Part shown: piece after piece, positions 1 to 8,974 of the stretch
How the letters are laid out: every line of letters starts with the position of its first letter
Position numbering within the stretch: position 1 is the first letter of the stretch
Assembly (NCBI GenBank): GCA_910574885.1
Contig: CAJTDD010000005.1
Location: 242,165 to 306,164 of the forward strand
Source: Lachnospiraceae bacterium
GTDB lineage: Bacteria > Bacillota > Clostridia > Lachnospirales > Lachnospiraceae
DNA: 64,000 bases
Direction: 5' to 3'
Program-made: the position numbers and the translations under genes
The notes under the pieces: generated by a model
Databases searched by the model: none
Told to the model about the DNA's origin: nothing
What the model saw: only the letters and a program-made list of their open reading frames with translations

Positions 1-1
1 G

Positions 2-616
2 TTGAAAAAGGGCGATAAGATTGAATCGGACAGGAGTTTGGCGTCCGAGCTTGGCGTTGGGCGTTCGGCAATCCGGGAGGCGCTGAAGGTGCTGGAGGTT
101 CTTGGGATGATTGATATCCGTCCGGGACAGGGAACTTATATCAGCAACCATGAGGCAAGTTTCTTTATCGTTCCTCTGTCATGGTCTCTCTTCTTAAATG
201 GAAGCCAGATTGACAGTATTGTGGAGGTGCGCAATCTCCTGGAGGTGAAGGCGGCTTATCTGGCGGCCGGATGCATGGACGAGGAAAGCAGGGGGAAACT
301 GTATGAAATCTCCCATCGGCTCCATAAGGCTTATGTGGAGCGGGATTTTAAAGAATTTCTGAACCAGGATCTGGAGTTCCATATCTGTATTGCGGAGTGT
401 TCCGGCAATCCTGTGATTTACAGCATGATTCAGACCATCAGCAATCTGATGCGCCATGTCAGCGGAAGCGGCATGGTGGATGAAGGACAGCTTAGGGATA
501 TCTATGAAGAGCATCAGAAGGTCTATGGGCTGATTCTGGCAAAGGATGCAAAAGGAGCTTCGGAGGCTATGAAGGAGCATCTTGAGAAATCAACGGGGCG
601 GTATAATTACCGATGA
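2..616 (+). CDS. GntR/FadR-family transcriptional regulator (5' end outside window)
   Basis: The visible 204 residues contain most of a winged helix-turn-helix (ESDRSLASELGVGRSAIREALKVL, then the wing with RPGQGTYI) followed from about residue 60 by an all-helical FCD-type ligand domain, which in this family often binds a metal and a carboxylate. FadR-group proteins usually start 15-20 residues before the KGDKI segment, so the real start codon lies left of the window and the TTG at position 2 is only the edge. The likely role is a ligand-responsive repressor or activator of a neighbouring catabolic operon lying outside the window; the ligand cannot be told. It is followed after 36 bp by a microprotein gene. 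Confidence 0.85.
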   Translation: MKKGDKIESDRSLASELGVGRSAIREALKVLEVLGMIDIRPGQGTYISNHEASFFIVPLSWSLFLNGSQIDSIVEVRNLLEVKAAYLAAGCMDEESRGKLYEISHRLHKAYVERDFKEFLNQDLEFHICIAECSGNPVIYSMIQTISNLMRHVSGSGMVDEGQLRDIYEEHQKVYGLILAKDAKGASEAMKEHLEKSTGRYNYR

Positions 617-652
617 GGGGATAGGATTTAGGAATAGTAGGAGGAAGAGAGA

Positions 653-742
653 ATGGTTGATATCTTATTTTATGCGGTGGCAGGAATCGCAATCGTCGGG
701 GCAGTGATTAAGATGGTTAAGAATAAGAAGAATGACAAGTAG
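653..742 (+). CDS. 29-aa single-span membrane microprotein
   Basis: An ATG 5-8 nt after a purine-rich GAGGAAGAGAG site opens a 29-codon frame. The peptide starts MVDILFYAVAGIAIVGAVIK, one hydrophobic stretch of about 17 residues, and ends in a strongly basic tail (KMVKNKKNDK). This is the layout of a short inner-membrane peptide with a positive cytoplasmic C-terminus. It lies 36 bp after the GntR gene and may be co-transcribed with it. No family recognised. The good ribosome site and the clean hydrophobic/basic partition argue for a real gene, but a chance frame of this size is possible. Confidence 0.5.
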   Translation: MVDILFYAVAGIAIVGAVIKMVKNKKNDK

Positions 743-1053
743 CCTGTGGGAGTAGATTGATTCTTCGGCGGGCGGCGTGACCGGGTTTTTGAGGCGGTTT
801 CGGAAGTCTTTGAAGGGCTTTGGGAGGCGCTTTTTAAAGCCGGTCTCTTTTGTTTGAACACTATATATTGTGGTGGGTGTGAAGCGTTTCCATAATTTAC
901 AAAAAATTTATAAAATTGTAAATTTTAACGTTAATATTTGTTGAAGGCAAGACGATAGTTATGATATATTTATGTTTGGGGAGCTTTGCGGGAGACTGCT
1001 TAGAATGAACCGGTAAATATAAAAATAAGGGGAGAAAGGGAAAGGAGAGAAGT
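743..1053. other. Intergenic region upstream of the M60 protease
   Basis: About 310 bp without a gene. A GGCTTT/AAAGCC hairpin followed by a T-rich run near 814-855 could end the upstream transcript. An 8-bp inverted repeat ATTTACAA / TTGTAAAT (895-902 and 916-923, 13-nt loop) sits in very AT-rich DNA and could be an operator. A possible promoter TTGAAG (941-946), 18 nt, TATATT (965-970) precedes the protease gene, whose ribosome site GGAAAGGAG lies just before position 1054. Confidence 0.4.
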
Positions 1054-4000
1054 ATGAAGCGTATAGTTTCATTGATGCTGGCGGCAGTGTTAGTACTCGC
1101 ACCATGTATGCAGAGTTTTGCGACGGACCCTGATTCAGGGACGCCGGCAGCGGAACAGACTGCCGGTTTGGATGAGCCGGCAGGAGGAGAAGACACGACG
1201 CCTGGCGGAGGAGATGGGGGAAACCCACCTGCAGGCGAACCTGTTGGCAGTGAGGGTGCAGAAGGTGAGAATGGAGGCGAACCTACGGGGAACTCGCCGG
1301 ATACCAATCCGCCGGAAGCATTGGACGATATCGGTGTGTTATCGGCGAATGAATTGGACAGCAAGAATGTAAAGGGGCAGATTGATGTTGGCATCATTCA
1401 GGCGCTTGATTTTAAGAGTGATATTACATTCACAATTACGCTTACAGATTCAAAGGGTGATTCTGTAAGTAAGAATATAACGCTGGGGAGTTTAAGCTCC
1501 GATAAACTTCAGGGTGAAGTTACGTTTAATGGCGATGGCAGCGGACTGGAAGACGGAAAGTATAATCTGTCCATATCAGCGCCGGGATACCGTACCCGTA
1601 ACCGTGAGATTACGGTGGAAGGACTGGCCTATAAGCTGATGTACACGACAGGATTTCTGGGTGCCTACTTCGAGGAAAATGAGGCAGGCGTACTGCAGGC
1701 AAAAGATTTGAATTGTCATCCGGGAGTCCTTCGTATCGGTGATGTGGACGGTAATGGAGAGATTGACGACCAAGATAAAAAAGCTCTTGTCGATACGATT
1801 GATTCCGTAGACCGGGGCGAAGAAAATAACGGAACGTCTGCTTCGATGGATTTGAATCGGGATGGGAAGGTGGATCTTGCTGATCTGAATTTCTTTGTAC
1901 AAGGTTATTTTCAGGAGGGCAAAGTACCGGATGCCAGTGCGACCATACAGACGAACGTACCTGCGTCCGCCATCGGACAAAAGGAAGGGAGCAATACGGT
2001 TGTAGAGAGCGGTCTTTTGGACAGTTTATTGACCGGTGAAGGCAGTGTGGCTTTAAGACCGGCAAGCGGGGAAATCTCTTCCACGAACCCGGTATCGGTA
2101 GAGTTTGAGTTTGCGAAAGACATCAAGACGGATGGAATCGTTATTGATTCTAATGAGGCGAACCCGGTGGAGAATGGAACCGTTGAGATTACCTATGTGG
2201 ATGCGGAAGAACCGGATGTCGAAAAGAAAACCACAGTTTCCATTTTACCGGAAGGGACACACGCTTTATTTGAGGATGAAAGGGTAAGCGTAACAAGAGA
2301 TAGTTTTGGAAATATTGCAATCAATCTGGGCAGTCAGGTGGCAGTAAAGAGAGTTACTCTTACGATTACAGGCACGAAGAACAATAATCTTGCGGAGATA
2401 TCTAAGGTAGAGTTCGTGAATGGCATGGATAAACGGATTCCGGCACCTGATATGAATATTCCAGAAAATCTTTCCGCAGTACGGGGAAATAAGTCCTTCG
2501 TTGTGTCATGGAATCCTTGTGTGAACGTTACAGGATATGAAGTACGCGTCAAAGGAACGGTTGAGGTAGACAAACAGGAAGAAGTTGTGGAAGACGTTAT
2601 TTCTGTAAGAGGAAATTCCCTCACTGTATCAGCATTGAAAGAAGGCAATGCAAAACTCGTGAACGGTAATGAGTACGAGGTGAGTGTGCAGTCTGTAAAC
2701 GGCGCATGGAAGAGCGGATACTGCGATGCGATTACAGTGATACCTAAGGTAGATAAAGTGCCGGACGCTCCGGATTATGTGAATGCGACCGGAAAATATA
2801 AGGCGATTGACGTATCTTGGAAGAAGATGAAGGATACGGATTATTTCAATATATATTACAGGGAAGTCGGTACGCAGGAATATACGAAAATTGAAGGGAT
2901 TGAAGACAGTAAGTATACAATTACGGATTTGAAGGATAAGGCAGATTATGAACTTTATGTGACGGGTGTGAATGAAGTTGGGGAGAGTAAACCGTCTAAG
3001 ACCAGCGTGGCATCGACGATGGATCAGAATCCGGCACAGATGCCTAAGTACAAGCAGATAAACAGGGCTGAAAAAGGTCAGGTCAGCGAACATATTATCA
3101 GTGCAGCATACGGGAACGGAGAGATGCAGGACAGCCCGTTGGATAAGGAGAAAGGTACGGCATGGGGAACCGTGGATAATATTCCTACTTCCCATTATGT
3201 TGTGAACTCTTGGGACGGCGGTGGATTTAATCCTCTTGGCAATCGTGGTTTGATCTATGAATTTGACGAGCCATATACGATGGATCGGCTTGCATTCCAG
3301 GAGGTATCTGTCCAGAGCCAGAACTATGGCTATGCGCGGGTAAGGTATTGGGATGAGGCAGGAGAGGCACATGAGATTGACCGAGGCGCTGTGCGTGTGC
3401 TGAGAAAGGCAGATGAAGAAGGACGTATCTATTATATGCTCAGGTTCCCGGGACCAATTACGGCGAAGAAGATACAATTTGCGCTTTCAAGGGTTTATGT
3501 GTATGGAACGATTTCGATTTCAGAGGTTTCTTTCTATGAATATGATTCCATAGAAGAAGATATTATGGCTCTCTATACGAACGATCTCCATACAGAGCTG
3601 AAACCAGAAGTAACGATGGATACGATTAATGAACTGGATAAGAGAATCAACACGACAGATCCGGTCAGCAAGGAATACCATCCGGATAAGGCCAATCTGG
3701 AACGCGAACTTCAGACGGCTAAGGATATCCTGTCGGACGGCAACCTTGGAAGAACGGTTGAGGTTCATAATACCATCAATACGAAGGATGTGGGACGTGG
3801 ATTTGGCGGCCTGAATGCATGGCAGCCCCTTGGAGTTACGGCGGCGGCTGGTGAGGAAATCACAGTCTATGTCGGACATAATACGAAGCGGACCGGTGAC
3901 AGTACAAACTTGCAGCTTGTAAGTACACAGTACCACTCGGAAGCAGCCTCCATGTTCAAAGTAGTTGCAACATTGAAAGTCGGCAGGAATGAGATTACGA

Positions 4001-6477
4001 TTCCGAAACTTTGGTCGCTCAACAAGGAAACTGGCGGGGCGTTATATATCCAGTATACGAATAACAATGCTAATGATAAATATGCCGTACGTGTGAGCGG
4101 AGGCGTACAGGTGCCGATACTGGATCTTTATACGAAGATGGATGCAGCAAGCGCAGAAGAGCGGCTTACGAGAGCAAAAGCATATATTGAGGAATTGGAG
4201 GCTTATATAGCCGAGATTGAAACGAAGCATAATGAGGTACATAAGAATTCAACAAACAAACTTGTACAATATGATTATGTTGCCAATGACTGTATCTTAG
4301 GGGCTTCCGATATCATGCTGGATACGATGATGATTTCGCTTCCTGCACAACAGATTCTTGCAGGAGTCGGGACCGGAAGCACAGAGGAGAAGGCCCGGAA
4401 GCTTGTAACGTCCATGGAAGCTATGGAGAACATGATGTACCTGTTCTATCAGCATAAGGGACTGAATAATAATGCGGCGGATGCGAAGGATAAGTTCCCG
4501 GCAAACCACCTGAATATTCGTTATCAGACCATGTTCGCAGGAGCATTCATGTATGCATCCGGCAACCATATCGGTATTGAGTGGGGGTCTGCGCCGGATA
4601 TCATAGGCGGTGGAAAGACTGTGACCCATGACAATGGAAAATATGTGGACGGCAGATACTTTGGATGGGGAATTGCCCATGAAATCGGCCACTGTATCAA
4701 TCAGGGTACTTATGCGGTTGCAGAGATAACCAATAACTACTTTGCGGTGCTTGCCCAGGCAAAAGATACGAATGATTCCGTACGTTTCCAGTATCCGAAT
4801 GTATATGATAAAGTAACGTCAGGGACCAAGGGACGCGCATCGAATGTATTTACGCAGTTGGGTATGTATTGGCAGCTGCATCTGGCATATGATAATGGAT
4901 TCAATTATAAGACCTATGAGAACTATGACGAGCAGCTTGCGAACCTGTTCTTTGCAAGGGTGGATGCTTATTCCAGAAATCCAGGAAAAGCGCCGACACC
5001 AGGAGATGTGCTGTTATCTCTTTGCGGTGATAAGGACCAGGATTTGATGCGGCTTTCTTGCGCGGCGGCACAGAAAAATATTCTTGAGTTCTTCGAGCGT
5101 TGGGGTATGACTCCGAATGCGGATACGATTAACTATGCAAACTGTTTCCCTAAGGAGACGAGAGCGATTTACTATGTGAATGATGATTCCAGGGTACAGC
5201 GTATTGCGAATCCCAACAGTCCGTTCAGTGCGGAAGGCGTACAGGCGCTAAGTGACGGTACTACGGCAACGGTGGATCCGGATGCTGCAAACAAGGTGAA
5301 TCTGAAATTCAGTCTGGTTTCCGGAGTGAATCAGGCAGATGTGCTGGGATATGAGGTGGTACGCTGCATAACCTCTAATGGAGACGAAGAGAAGGAAGTC
5401 GTTGGATTCGCAACAGGAAACGAATTTACGGATACGATCACAACTTTGAACAATCGTGTAGTGACCTATGAGGTGACAGCGATCGATCAGCATCTGAACC
5501 GTTCTGCAGTGAAGCGGATGGCTCCTTTGAAGATCAGTCATAAGGGAAATATTGACAAGACATACTGGAGCGTCAGCACCAATGATATGGAGGCGACAAG
5601 CAAGTTCACCGGCGGAGATAAGGTAGAGGAAGAGTACGTGCCATGCGGTCCGGAAGCAGAAGCGCCGATTAAGTCGGCTGTGGACAATCAGGCGGATACA
5701 ACCTATACAGGATTGGCCGGTGTGAATGCGGAAGTTGTGATGGAGCTGAACCAGACCGTTACGGTTTCTGGATTGCAGTATACTGTGAACAGCGGAACGG
5801 CAATCAAGGATTACAGTGTTTCTGTCCGTAATGCCGAGGGCGAATGGATAGAAGCGGCAAGCGGAACATTTGGAAAAGATAAGGTCAACACCGTATACTT
5901 TGGCGTCGAGGGCAGCAGCAATATTGCGCTGTACCAGACATCGGCAGTCAAACTGTCAATCAAGAATCAGAAGGATGTGGAGATTGCAATATCCGAGCTA
6001 GATGTATTGGGCGTGACAGGCGACGACGTGGAATTCCGTAAAGCGGAAGGAACGGCTGCAATCGGTAAGTTAGAAGCGGCTTATAAGTACGGGGATAAGG
6101 CGGAAGATGTAATTCCGGCAGGTTCTATCGTATTTACCGGAAAATATAAAGGTAATTCTGCGTACAATGTGGTCATTCTGTACGATCAGGACGGCAATAT
6201 TGTCGGCGGAGCCGATGCGGATGGTAAGCTGAAATCTTATCAGGTACTCTTCTCGGATGTACCGGAGACGGGAAATATTCAGGATGTTTACGACGGGACA
6301 TGGATTTATTGGATTGCGCCGGGTGATGTGAACACCGGACTGAAATCAGTCAGGGCGGAGCTGTACCGAGTGGATAATGCTTTGACCAATGAAGGGCAGA
6401 GGCTAGTCAGCGATTGTATATTTGAGGAATTCCCGGCAGAGCTTCCGAATATAACACTGAGTGGCAAGAAGAATTAG
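1054..6477 (+). CDS. Secreted multidomain M60-type (gluzincin) metalloprotease with dockerin, FN3 and F5/8C modules
   Basis: A 1807-aa protein with a signal peptide (MKRIVSLMLAAVLVLAPCMQ, cut near residue 24), then a Pro/Gly/Glu-rich linker (30-95). A beta-rich domain (about 100-220) leads into a type I dockerin at about 225-290, with two calcium-loop repeats, GDVDGNGEIDDQD and MDLNRDGKVDLAD. Then come a beta module, two fibronectin III repeats (about 464-565 and 568-665), an F5/8C-like carbohydrate-binding module (about 680-830), a FIVAR-like helical stretch (845-915) and the M60 catalytic region. The zinc motif is HEIGH at 1209-1213 with a third ligand E1224, fitting HExxH-x(8-28)-E. A further FN3-like and F5/8C-like region lies near the C-terminus. 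M60 enzymes cleave mucin-type O-glycoproteins. There is no sortase signal, so attachment to the cell probably depends on the dockerin; the next gene encodes a cohesin-like, wall-anchored protein. Family call strong; exact substrate unknown. Confidence 0.88.
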   Translation: MKRIVSLMLAAVLVLAPCMQSFATDPDSGTPAAEQTAGLDEPAGGEDTTPGGGDGGNPPAGEPVGSEGAEGENGGEPTGNSPDTNPPEALDDIGVLSANELDSKNVKGQIDVGIIQALDFKSDITFTITLTDSKGDSVSKNITLGSLSSDKLQGEVTFNGDGSGLEDGKYNLSISAPGYRTRNREITVEGLAYKLMYTTGFLGAYFEENEAGVLQAKDLNCHPGVLRIGDVDGNGEIDDQDKKALVDTIDSVDRGEENNGTSASMDLNRDGKVDLADLNFFVQGYFQEGKVPDASATIQTNVPASAIGQKEGSNTVVESGLLDSLLTGEGSVALRPASGEISSTNPVSVEFEFAKDIKTDGIVIDSNEANPVENGTVEITYVDAEEPDVEKKTTVSILPEGTHALFEDERVSVTRDSFGNIAINLGSQVAVKRVTLTITGTKNNNLAEISKVEFVNGMDKRIPAPDMNIPENLSAVRGNKSFVVSWNPCVNVTGYEVRVKGTVEVDKQEEVVEDVISVRGNSLTVSALKEGNAKLVNGNEYEVSVQSVNGAWKSGYCDAITVIPKVDKVPDAPDYVNATGKYKAIDVSWKKMKDTDYFNIYYREVGTQEYTKIEGIEDSKYTITDLKDKADYELYVTGVNEVGESKPSKTSVASTMDQNPAQMPKYKQINRAEKGQVSEHIISAAYGNGEMQDSPLDKEKGTAWGTVDNIPTSHYVVNSWDGGGFNPLGNRGLIYEFDEPYTMDRLAFQEVSVQSQNYGYARVRYWDEAGEAHEIDRGAVRVLRKADEEGRIYYMLRFPGPITAKKIQFALSRVYVYGTISISEVSFYEYDSIEEDIMALYTNDLHTELKPEVTMDTINELDKRINTTDPVSKEYHPDKANLERELQTAKDILSDGNLGRTVEVHNTINTKDVGRGFGGLNAWQPLGVTAAAGEEITVYVGHNTKRTGDSTNLQLVSTQYHSEAASMFKVVATLKVGRNEITIPKLWSLNKETGGALYIQYTNNNANDKYAVRVSGGVQVPILDLYTKMDAASAEERLTRAKAYIEELEAYIAEIETKHNEVHKNSTNKLVQYDYVANDCILGASDIMLDTMMISLPAQQILAGVGTGSTEEKARKLVTSMEAMENMMYLFYQHKGLNNNAADAKDKFPANHLNIRYQTMFAGAFMYASGNHIGIEWGSAPDIIGGGKTVTHDNGKYVDGRYFGWGIAHEIGHCINQGTYAVAEITNNYFAVLAQAKDTNDSVRFQYPNVYDKVTSGTKGRASNVFTQLGMYWQLHLAYDNGFNYKTYENYDEQLANLFFARVDAYSRNPGKAPTPGDVLLSLCGDKDQDLMRLSCAAAQKNILEFFERWGMTPNADTINYANCFPKETRAIYYVNDDSRVQRIANPNSPFSAEGVQALSDGTTATVDPDAANKVNLKFSLVSGVNQADVLGYEVVRCITSNGDEEKEVVGFATGNEFTDTITTLNNRVVTYEVTAIDQHLNRSAVKRMAPLKISHKGNIDKTYWSVSTNDMEATSKFTGGDKVEEEYVPCGPEAEAPIKSAVDNQADTTYTGLAGVNAEVVMELNQTVTVSGLQYTVNSGTAIKDYSVSVRNAEGEWIEAASGTFGKDKVNTVYFGVEGSSNIALYQTSAVKLSIKNQKDVEIAISELDVLGVTGDDVEFRKAEGTAAIGKLEAAYKYGDKAEDVIPAGSIVFTGKYKGNSAYNVVILYDQDGNIVGGADADGKLKSYQVLFSDVPETGNIQDVYDGTWIYWIAPGDVNTGLKSVRAELYRVDNALTNEGQRLVSDCIFEEFPAELPNITLSGKKN

Positions 6478-6497
6478 AGCGATAAAAGGAGTAGAAC

Positions 6498-7304
6498 ATG
6501 AAGAAATTTAGATTAGGTATGATAATGGCAGTGTTCGCATTTATCGCAATGCTGCCGCTGCAGGTATCTGCTGCAGAAACAAAGGAGGTCAGTGTTACCT
6601 GCACTCCCAATGAAGGTAATACGGAATATACCGTAGATTTGTGTATTCCCAATGCGGCGAAGGAGGAAATCTCTACGTTAAGCCTGAAACTGGATGTTAC
6701 CCCGGATATGAGCGTTTCGTCAACCGGGTATAGCAGTGTCATTGAATTCAGCAAGGATGTTATGGCAAAGGCAAAGGTGTATGAATATCGTGTCAACAAT
6801 ACGCTGAATATTTATATTGCAGGATTAAATTCATTGTTTAATGATGATGATACGCTTCGCGTTGGGACCGTTTCCATGAAGAACAGCGCTGGCGAATCCT
6901 TAGCGCTTAACGGAAAAGAAGGCGTAAAACTTGACAGTGCAGGGGATGCGCTTCAGGTCGTTCGGGGCTGGGGGAATGCTGAATCTCCCAACAAGGATAC
7001 GACTTGGGTTGCCGATAAAGAAGAGGAAGAAAATCCGGGAACGGAGATTCCTCCGAAACCGGGCGAAGGAGAAGAGGAAGAAGGTCCGGGAGGCTCCGGA
7101 GATTCATGGGTTCCGGGAGGTTCCGGAAATCCGGGAAGTGATACAGCAAAAGATCAGTATGATAATAACCGGAAAGTGAATGGCAGCCGTACACAGGGCG
7201 TCAAGACAGGAGATACCAATACCATTATGATTTATGTATTTTCTGCCGTTGCCTGTATGGGATTGATTTCAGCAGCCGCTTACCGGAAACGTAAGCTAAG
7301 ATAA
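6498..7304 (+). CDS. Wall-anchored cohesin-like surface protein
   Basis: A 268-aa protein starting 20 bp after the protease gene, with a GGAG ribosome site, so very likely the same operon. Signal peptide to about residue 26 (ends VSAAE). Residues 28-165 form one beta-rich domain alternating short hydrophobic strands, with the pattern LSLKLDVTPDMSV, then NTLNIYIAGLNSLF and LRVGTVSM, which resembles cohesin domains. A Glu/Pro/Gly-rich spacer (170-235) precedes a sorting-type tail: VKTGD, a hydrophobic span (IMIYVFSAVACMGLISAAAY) and RKRKLR. The tail is seen directly; sortase attachment is family knowledge. The cohesin call is my reading of weak similarity, strengthened by the dockerin in the preceding gene. 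It could also be another immunoglobulin-like surface module. Confidence 0.65.
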   Translation: MKKFRLGMIMAVFAFIAMLPLQVSAAETKEVSVTCTPNEGNTEYTVDLCIPNAAKEEISTLSLKLDVTPDMSVSSTGYSSVIEFSKDVMAKAKVYEYRVNNTLNIYIAGLNSLFNDDDTLRVGTVSMKNSAGESLALNGKEGVKLDSAGDALQVVRGWGNAESPNKDTTWVADKEEEENPGTEIPPKPGEGEEEEGPGGSGDSWVPGGSGNPGSDTAKDQYDNNRKVNGSRTQGVKTGDTNTIMIYVFSAVACMGLISAAAYRKRKLR

Positions 7305-7328
7305 TGGAATAAGATTTTGTTAAGTAAG

Positions 7329-7357
7329 AACGGCTGTCCGCTATGGGCAGCCGTTTT
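7329..7357 (+). terminator. Rho-independent terminator after the cohesin-like gene
   Basis: AACGGCTG ... CAGCCGTT stem followed by TTTT, 25 bp after the stop codon. Confidence 0.85.
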
Positions 7358-7363
7358 GCATGT

Positions 7364-7386
7364 GCAGACCCGTGCAGAGGTAATAG
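7364..7386 (+). repeat. Copy 1 of a 23-bp post-terminator repeat
   Basis: GCAGACCCGTGCAGAGG plus TAATAG. The same sequence with one mismatch occurs at 50343-50365, again directly after a terminator hairpin. Function unknown. Confidence 0.5.
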
Positions 7387-7487
7387 CTGGCAGTCTTTGC
7401 GGTAACAGGCATTTCTAAGGTATAGATTTATCCGGAATATGCATACTATTAGCAAGAAACAATTTTGCTGAAAGGAGCATATGGAAT

Positions 7488-7652
7488 ATGAAGGAGTTAA
7501 AACTTGACCTTCTTCCAGGCAATCTGTACGCAGCCAGAAAGAAGGAACAGCAGCGCAAAGAGATGGAGAAGAAAAAGCGTGAGCCGCAGAAAAGTATCGT
7601 GAAGATTGACGATGTGTCAAAAGTTGACCGAATAGACGGGAGTGAGCGGTAG
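7488..7652 (+). CDS. 54-aa charged small protein upstream of the hydrogenase-like gene
   Basis: ATG at 7488 follows an AAAGGAG site with 10-11 nt spacing. An ATG at 7481 is in another frame and stops after 8 codons. The peptide starts MKELKLDLLPGNLYAARKKE, then is almost entirely Lys/Arg/Glu/Gln to residue 35 (probable single charged helix), and ends with a short IVKIDDVSKVDRID segment. It stops 5 bp before the next start codon, so the two genes are very probably co-translated. No family recognised; an accessory or maturation partner for the iron-sulfur protein is a guess from position. Confidence 0.6.
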   Translation: MKELKLDLLPGNLYAARKKEQQRKEMEKKKREPQKSIVKIDDVSKVDRIDGSER

Positions 7653-7657
7653 GGACT

Positions 7658-8890
7658 ATGAAGACTTTTGATGAACTTTATCGGGAACTTTTGCAGAGAA
7701 AGATTGCGCAGGACGAGTCGCTGCCGGAGGAGTATGACCCTTACCATCTGGATTGTCTTCTTCATCCGGAGAAATATGCGCCTGTCCTGCATATGAAAGA
7801 GTGTGAGAAATGCGCTTATGACCAGGCGTGTAAGAATAGCTGTATTTTTGATGCGATTGAGCGGAAAGAGGATGGAAAGCTTAGGATTAATCCTTCTCTA
7901 TGTACCGGATGCGAAGCCTGTATTGAAGCCTGTGAAAATGGGAACCTGACGGCAAGCAAGGATGCGCTCCCGGCGATGAAGGCAGTGAGAGAAGCGAAGG
8001 GACCGGTCTATATGATGGTAGCGCCTGCATTTTTCGGGCAGTTCCGTGAGGCTGTTACGCCCGGGAAACTCCGTACGGCATTTCGTGCATTGGGATTCAC
8101 GGGCATGGTAGAAGTTGCCTTGTTTGCGGACATCCTTACCCTCAAGGAGGCTCTGGAATTTGACCGGCATGTGCAGAAAAGCGGGGACTACCAGTTGACA
8201 AGCTGCTGCTGCCCGGTCTGGATTGCCATGATCCGGAAGATTTTCCATGAGCTGATGCCCCATGTGCCGGGAGCCGTGTCCCCGATGATTGCATGCGGAC
8301 GTATGATAAAACGGATTCATCCAGATGCAATCACGGTGTTCGCAGGACCCTGCCTTGCCAAGAAGCAGGAGGCGAGGGAACCGGATATTGCGGATGCGGT
8401 GGATTATGTGCTTACTTTTCAGGAGGTGCAGGACATTTTTGATGCGGCGGATATCCGCCCGGAGGAGCTTCATGATGCCGGGAAGGAACATGCTTCCAAG
8501 GCGGGAAGGCTTTATGCCCGGACAGGCGGGGTGAGCCAGGCTGTGACGGAGATGGTAGATCAACTCTGTCCTGACCGGAGTATCCGCGTCCAATCCGAGC
8601 AGGCGGACGGCCCTAAGGCATGTATGGAGATGATACGGAGAATCAAAGAGGGAAGGACAGATGCGAATTTCTTTGAAGGGATGGGATGTGCCGGGGGATG
8701 TGTGGGCGGCCCTAAGGCAGTGCTTGATGTGGCGGAAGGAACGAATCACGTGGATGCTTACGGAGACAGTGCGAAGTACCGGACGCCGCTTGAGAATCCT
8801 TATGTGCGGAAGGTGCTTAAAAAGCTGGGGATTGAGACGGTTGAAGAATTGTTGACGGATGATGGGATGCTGACGAGGGATTTTAAATAA
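7658..8890 (+). CDS. [FeFe]-hydrogenase-type iron-sulfur protein
   Basis: A 410-aa protein. Residues about 45-110 are a two-cluster ferredoxin-like region with CEKCAYDQACKNSC and CTGCEACIEACENG. Residues about 110-400 form the hydrogenase large-subunit domain with all three H-cluster motifs: L1 as TSCCCPVW (about 181), L2 as AGPCLAKKQEA (about 229), L3 as GMGCAGGCVGGPKAV (about 341). Enzymes of this family couple ferredoxin to H2 evolution or uptake in the cytoplasm. L1 has an extra cysteine relative to the textbook TSCCPxW; I recall this form from the less-studied non-group-A monomeric hydrogenases, unverified. No HydE/F/G maturase genes lie in the window. A sensory or bias-shifted hydrogenase is an alternative to a main catalytic enzyme. 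Confidence 0.85.
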   Translation: MKTFDELYRELLQRKIAQDESLPEEYDPYHLDCLLHPEKYAPVLHMKECEKCAYDQACKNSCIFDAIERKEDGKLRINPSLCTGCEACIEACENGNLTASKDALPAMKAVREAKGPVYMMVAPAFFGQFREAVTPGKLRTAFRALGFTGMVEVALFADILTLKEALEFDRHVQKSGDYQLTSCCCPVWIAMIRKIFHELMPHVPGAVSPMIACGRMIKRIHPDAITVFAGPCLAKKQEAREPDIADAVDYVLTFQEVQDIFDAADIRPEELHDAGKEHASKAGRLYARTGGVSQAVTEMVDQLCPDRSIRVQSEQADGPKACMEMIRRIKEGRTDANFFEGMGCAGGCVGGPKAVLDVAEGTNHVDAYGDSAKYRTPLENPYVRKVLKKLGIETVEELLTDDGMLTRDFK

Positions 8891-8914
8891 CGTAAAAAAA
8901 ATATTTACAAAGTC

Positions 8915-8943
8915 TTTACTTTTCTTCAAGAATAGAATATAAT
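8915..8943 (+). promoter_or_regulatory. Promoter of the XRE/ImmA operon
   Basis: TTTACT (8915-8920), 17-nt spacer, TATAAT (8938-8943), about 32 bp before the XRE start codon. Confidence 0.7.
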
Positions 8944-8974
8944 ATTTACAACAGATGTGGGAGAAAGGAGAGAA

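Noticed and set aside
1610..2065. Long open frames opposite the M60 gene (and similarly opposite gltB, thrS and others)
   Set aside because: They lie fully inside strongly coding genes, lack ribosome sites and resemble no family.
3520..3936. Minus-strand frames inside the FIVAR/M60 region
   Set aside because: Codon pattern and domain continuity belong to the plus strand.
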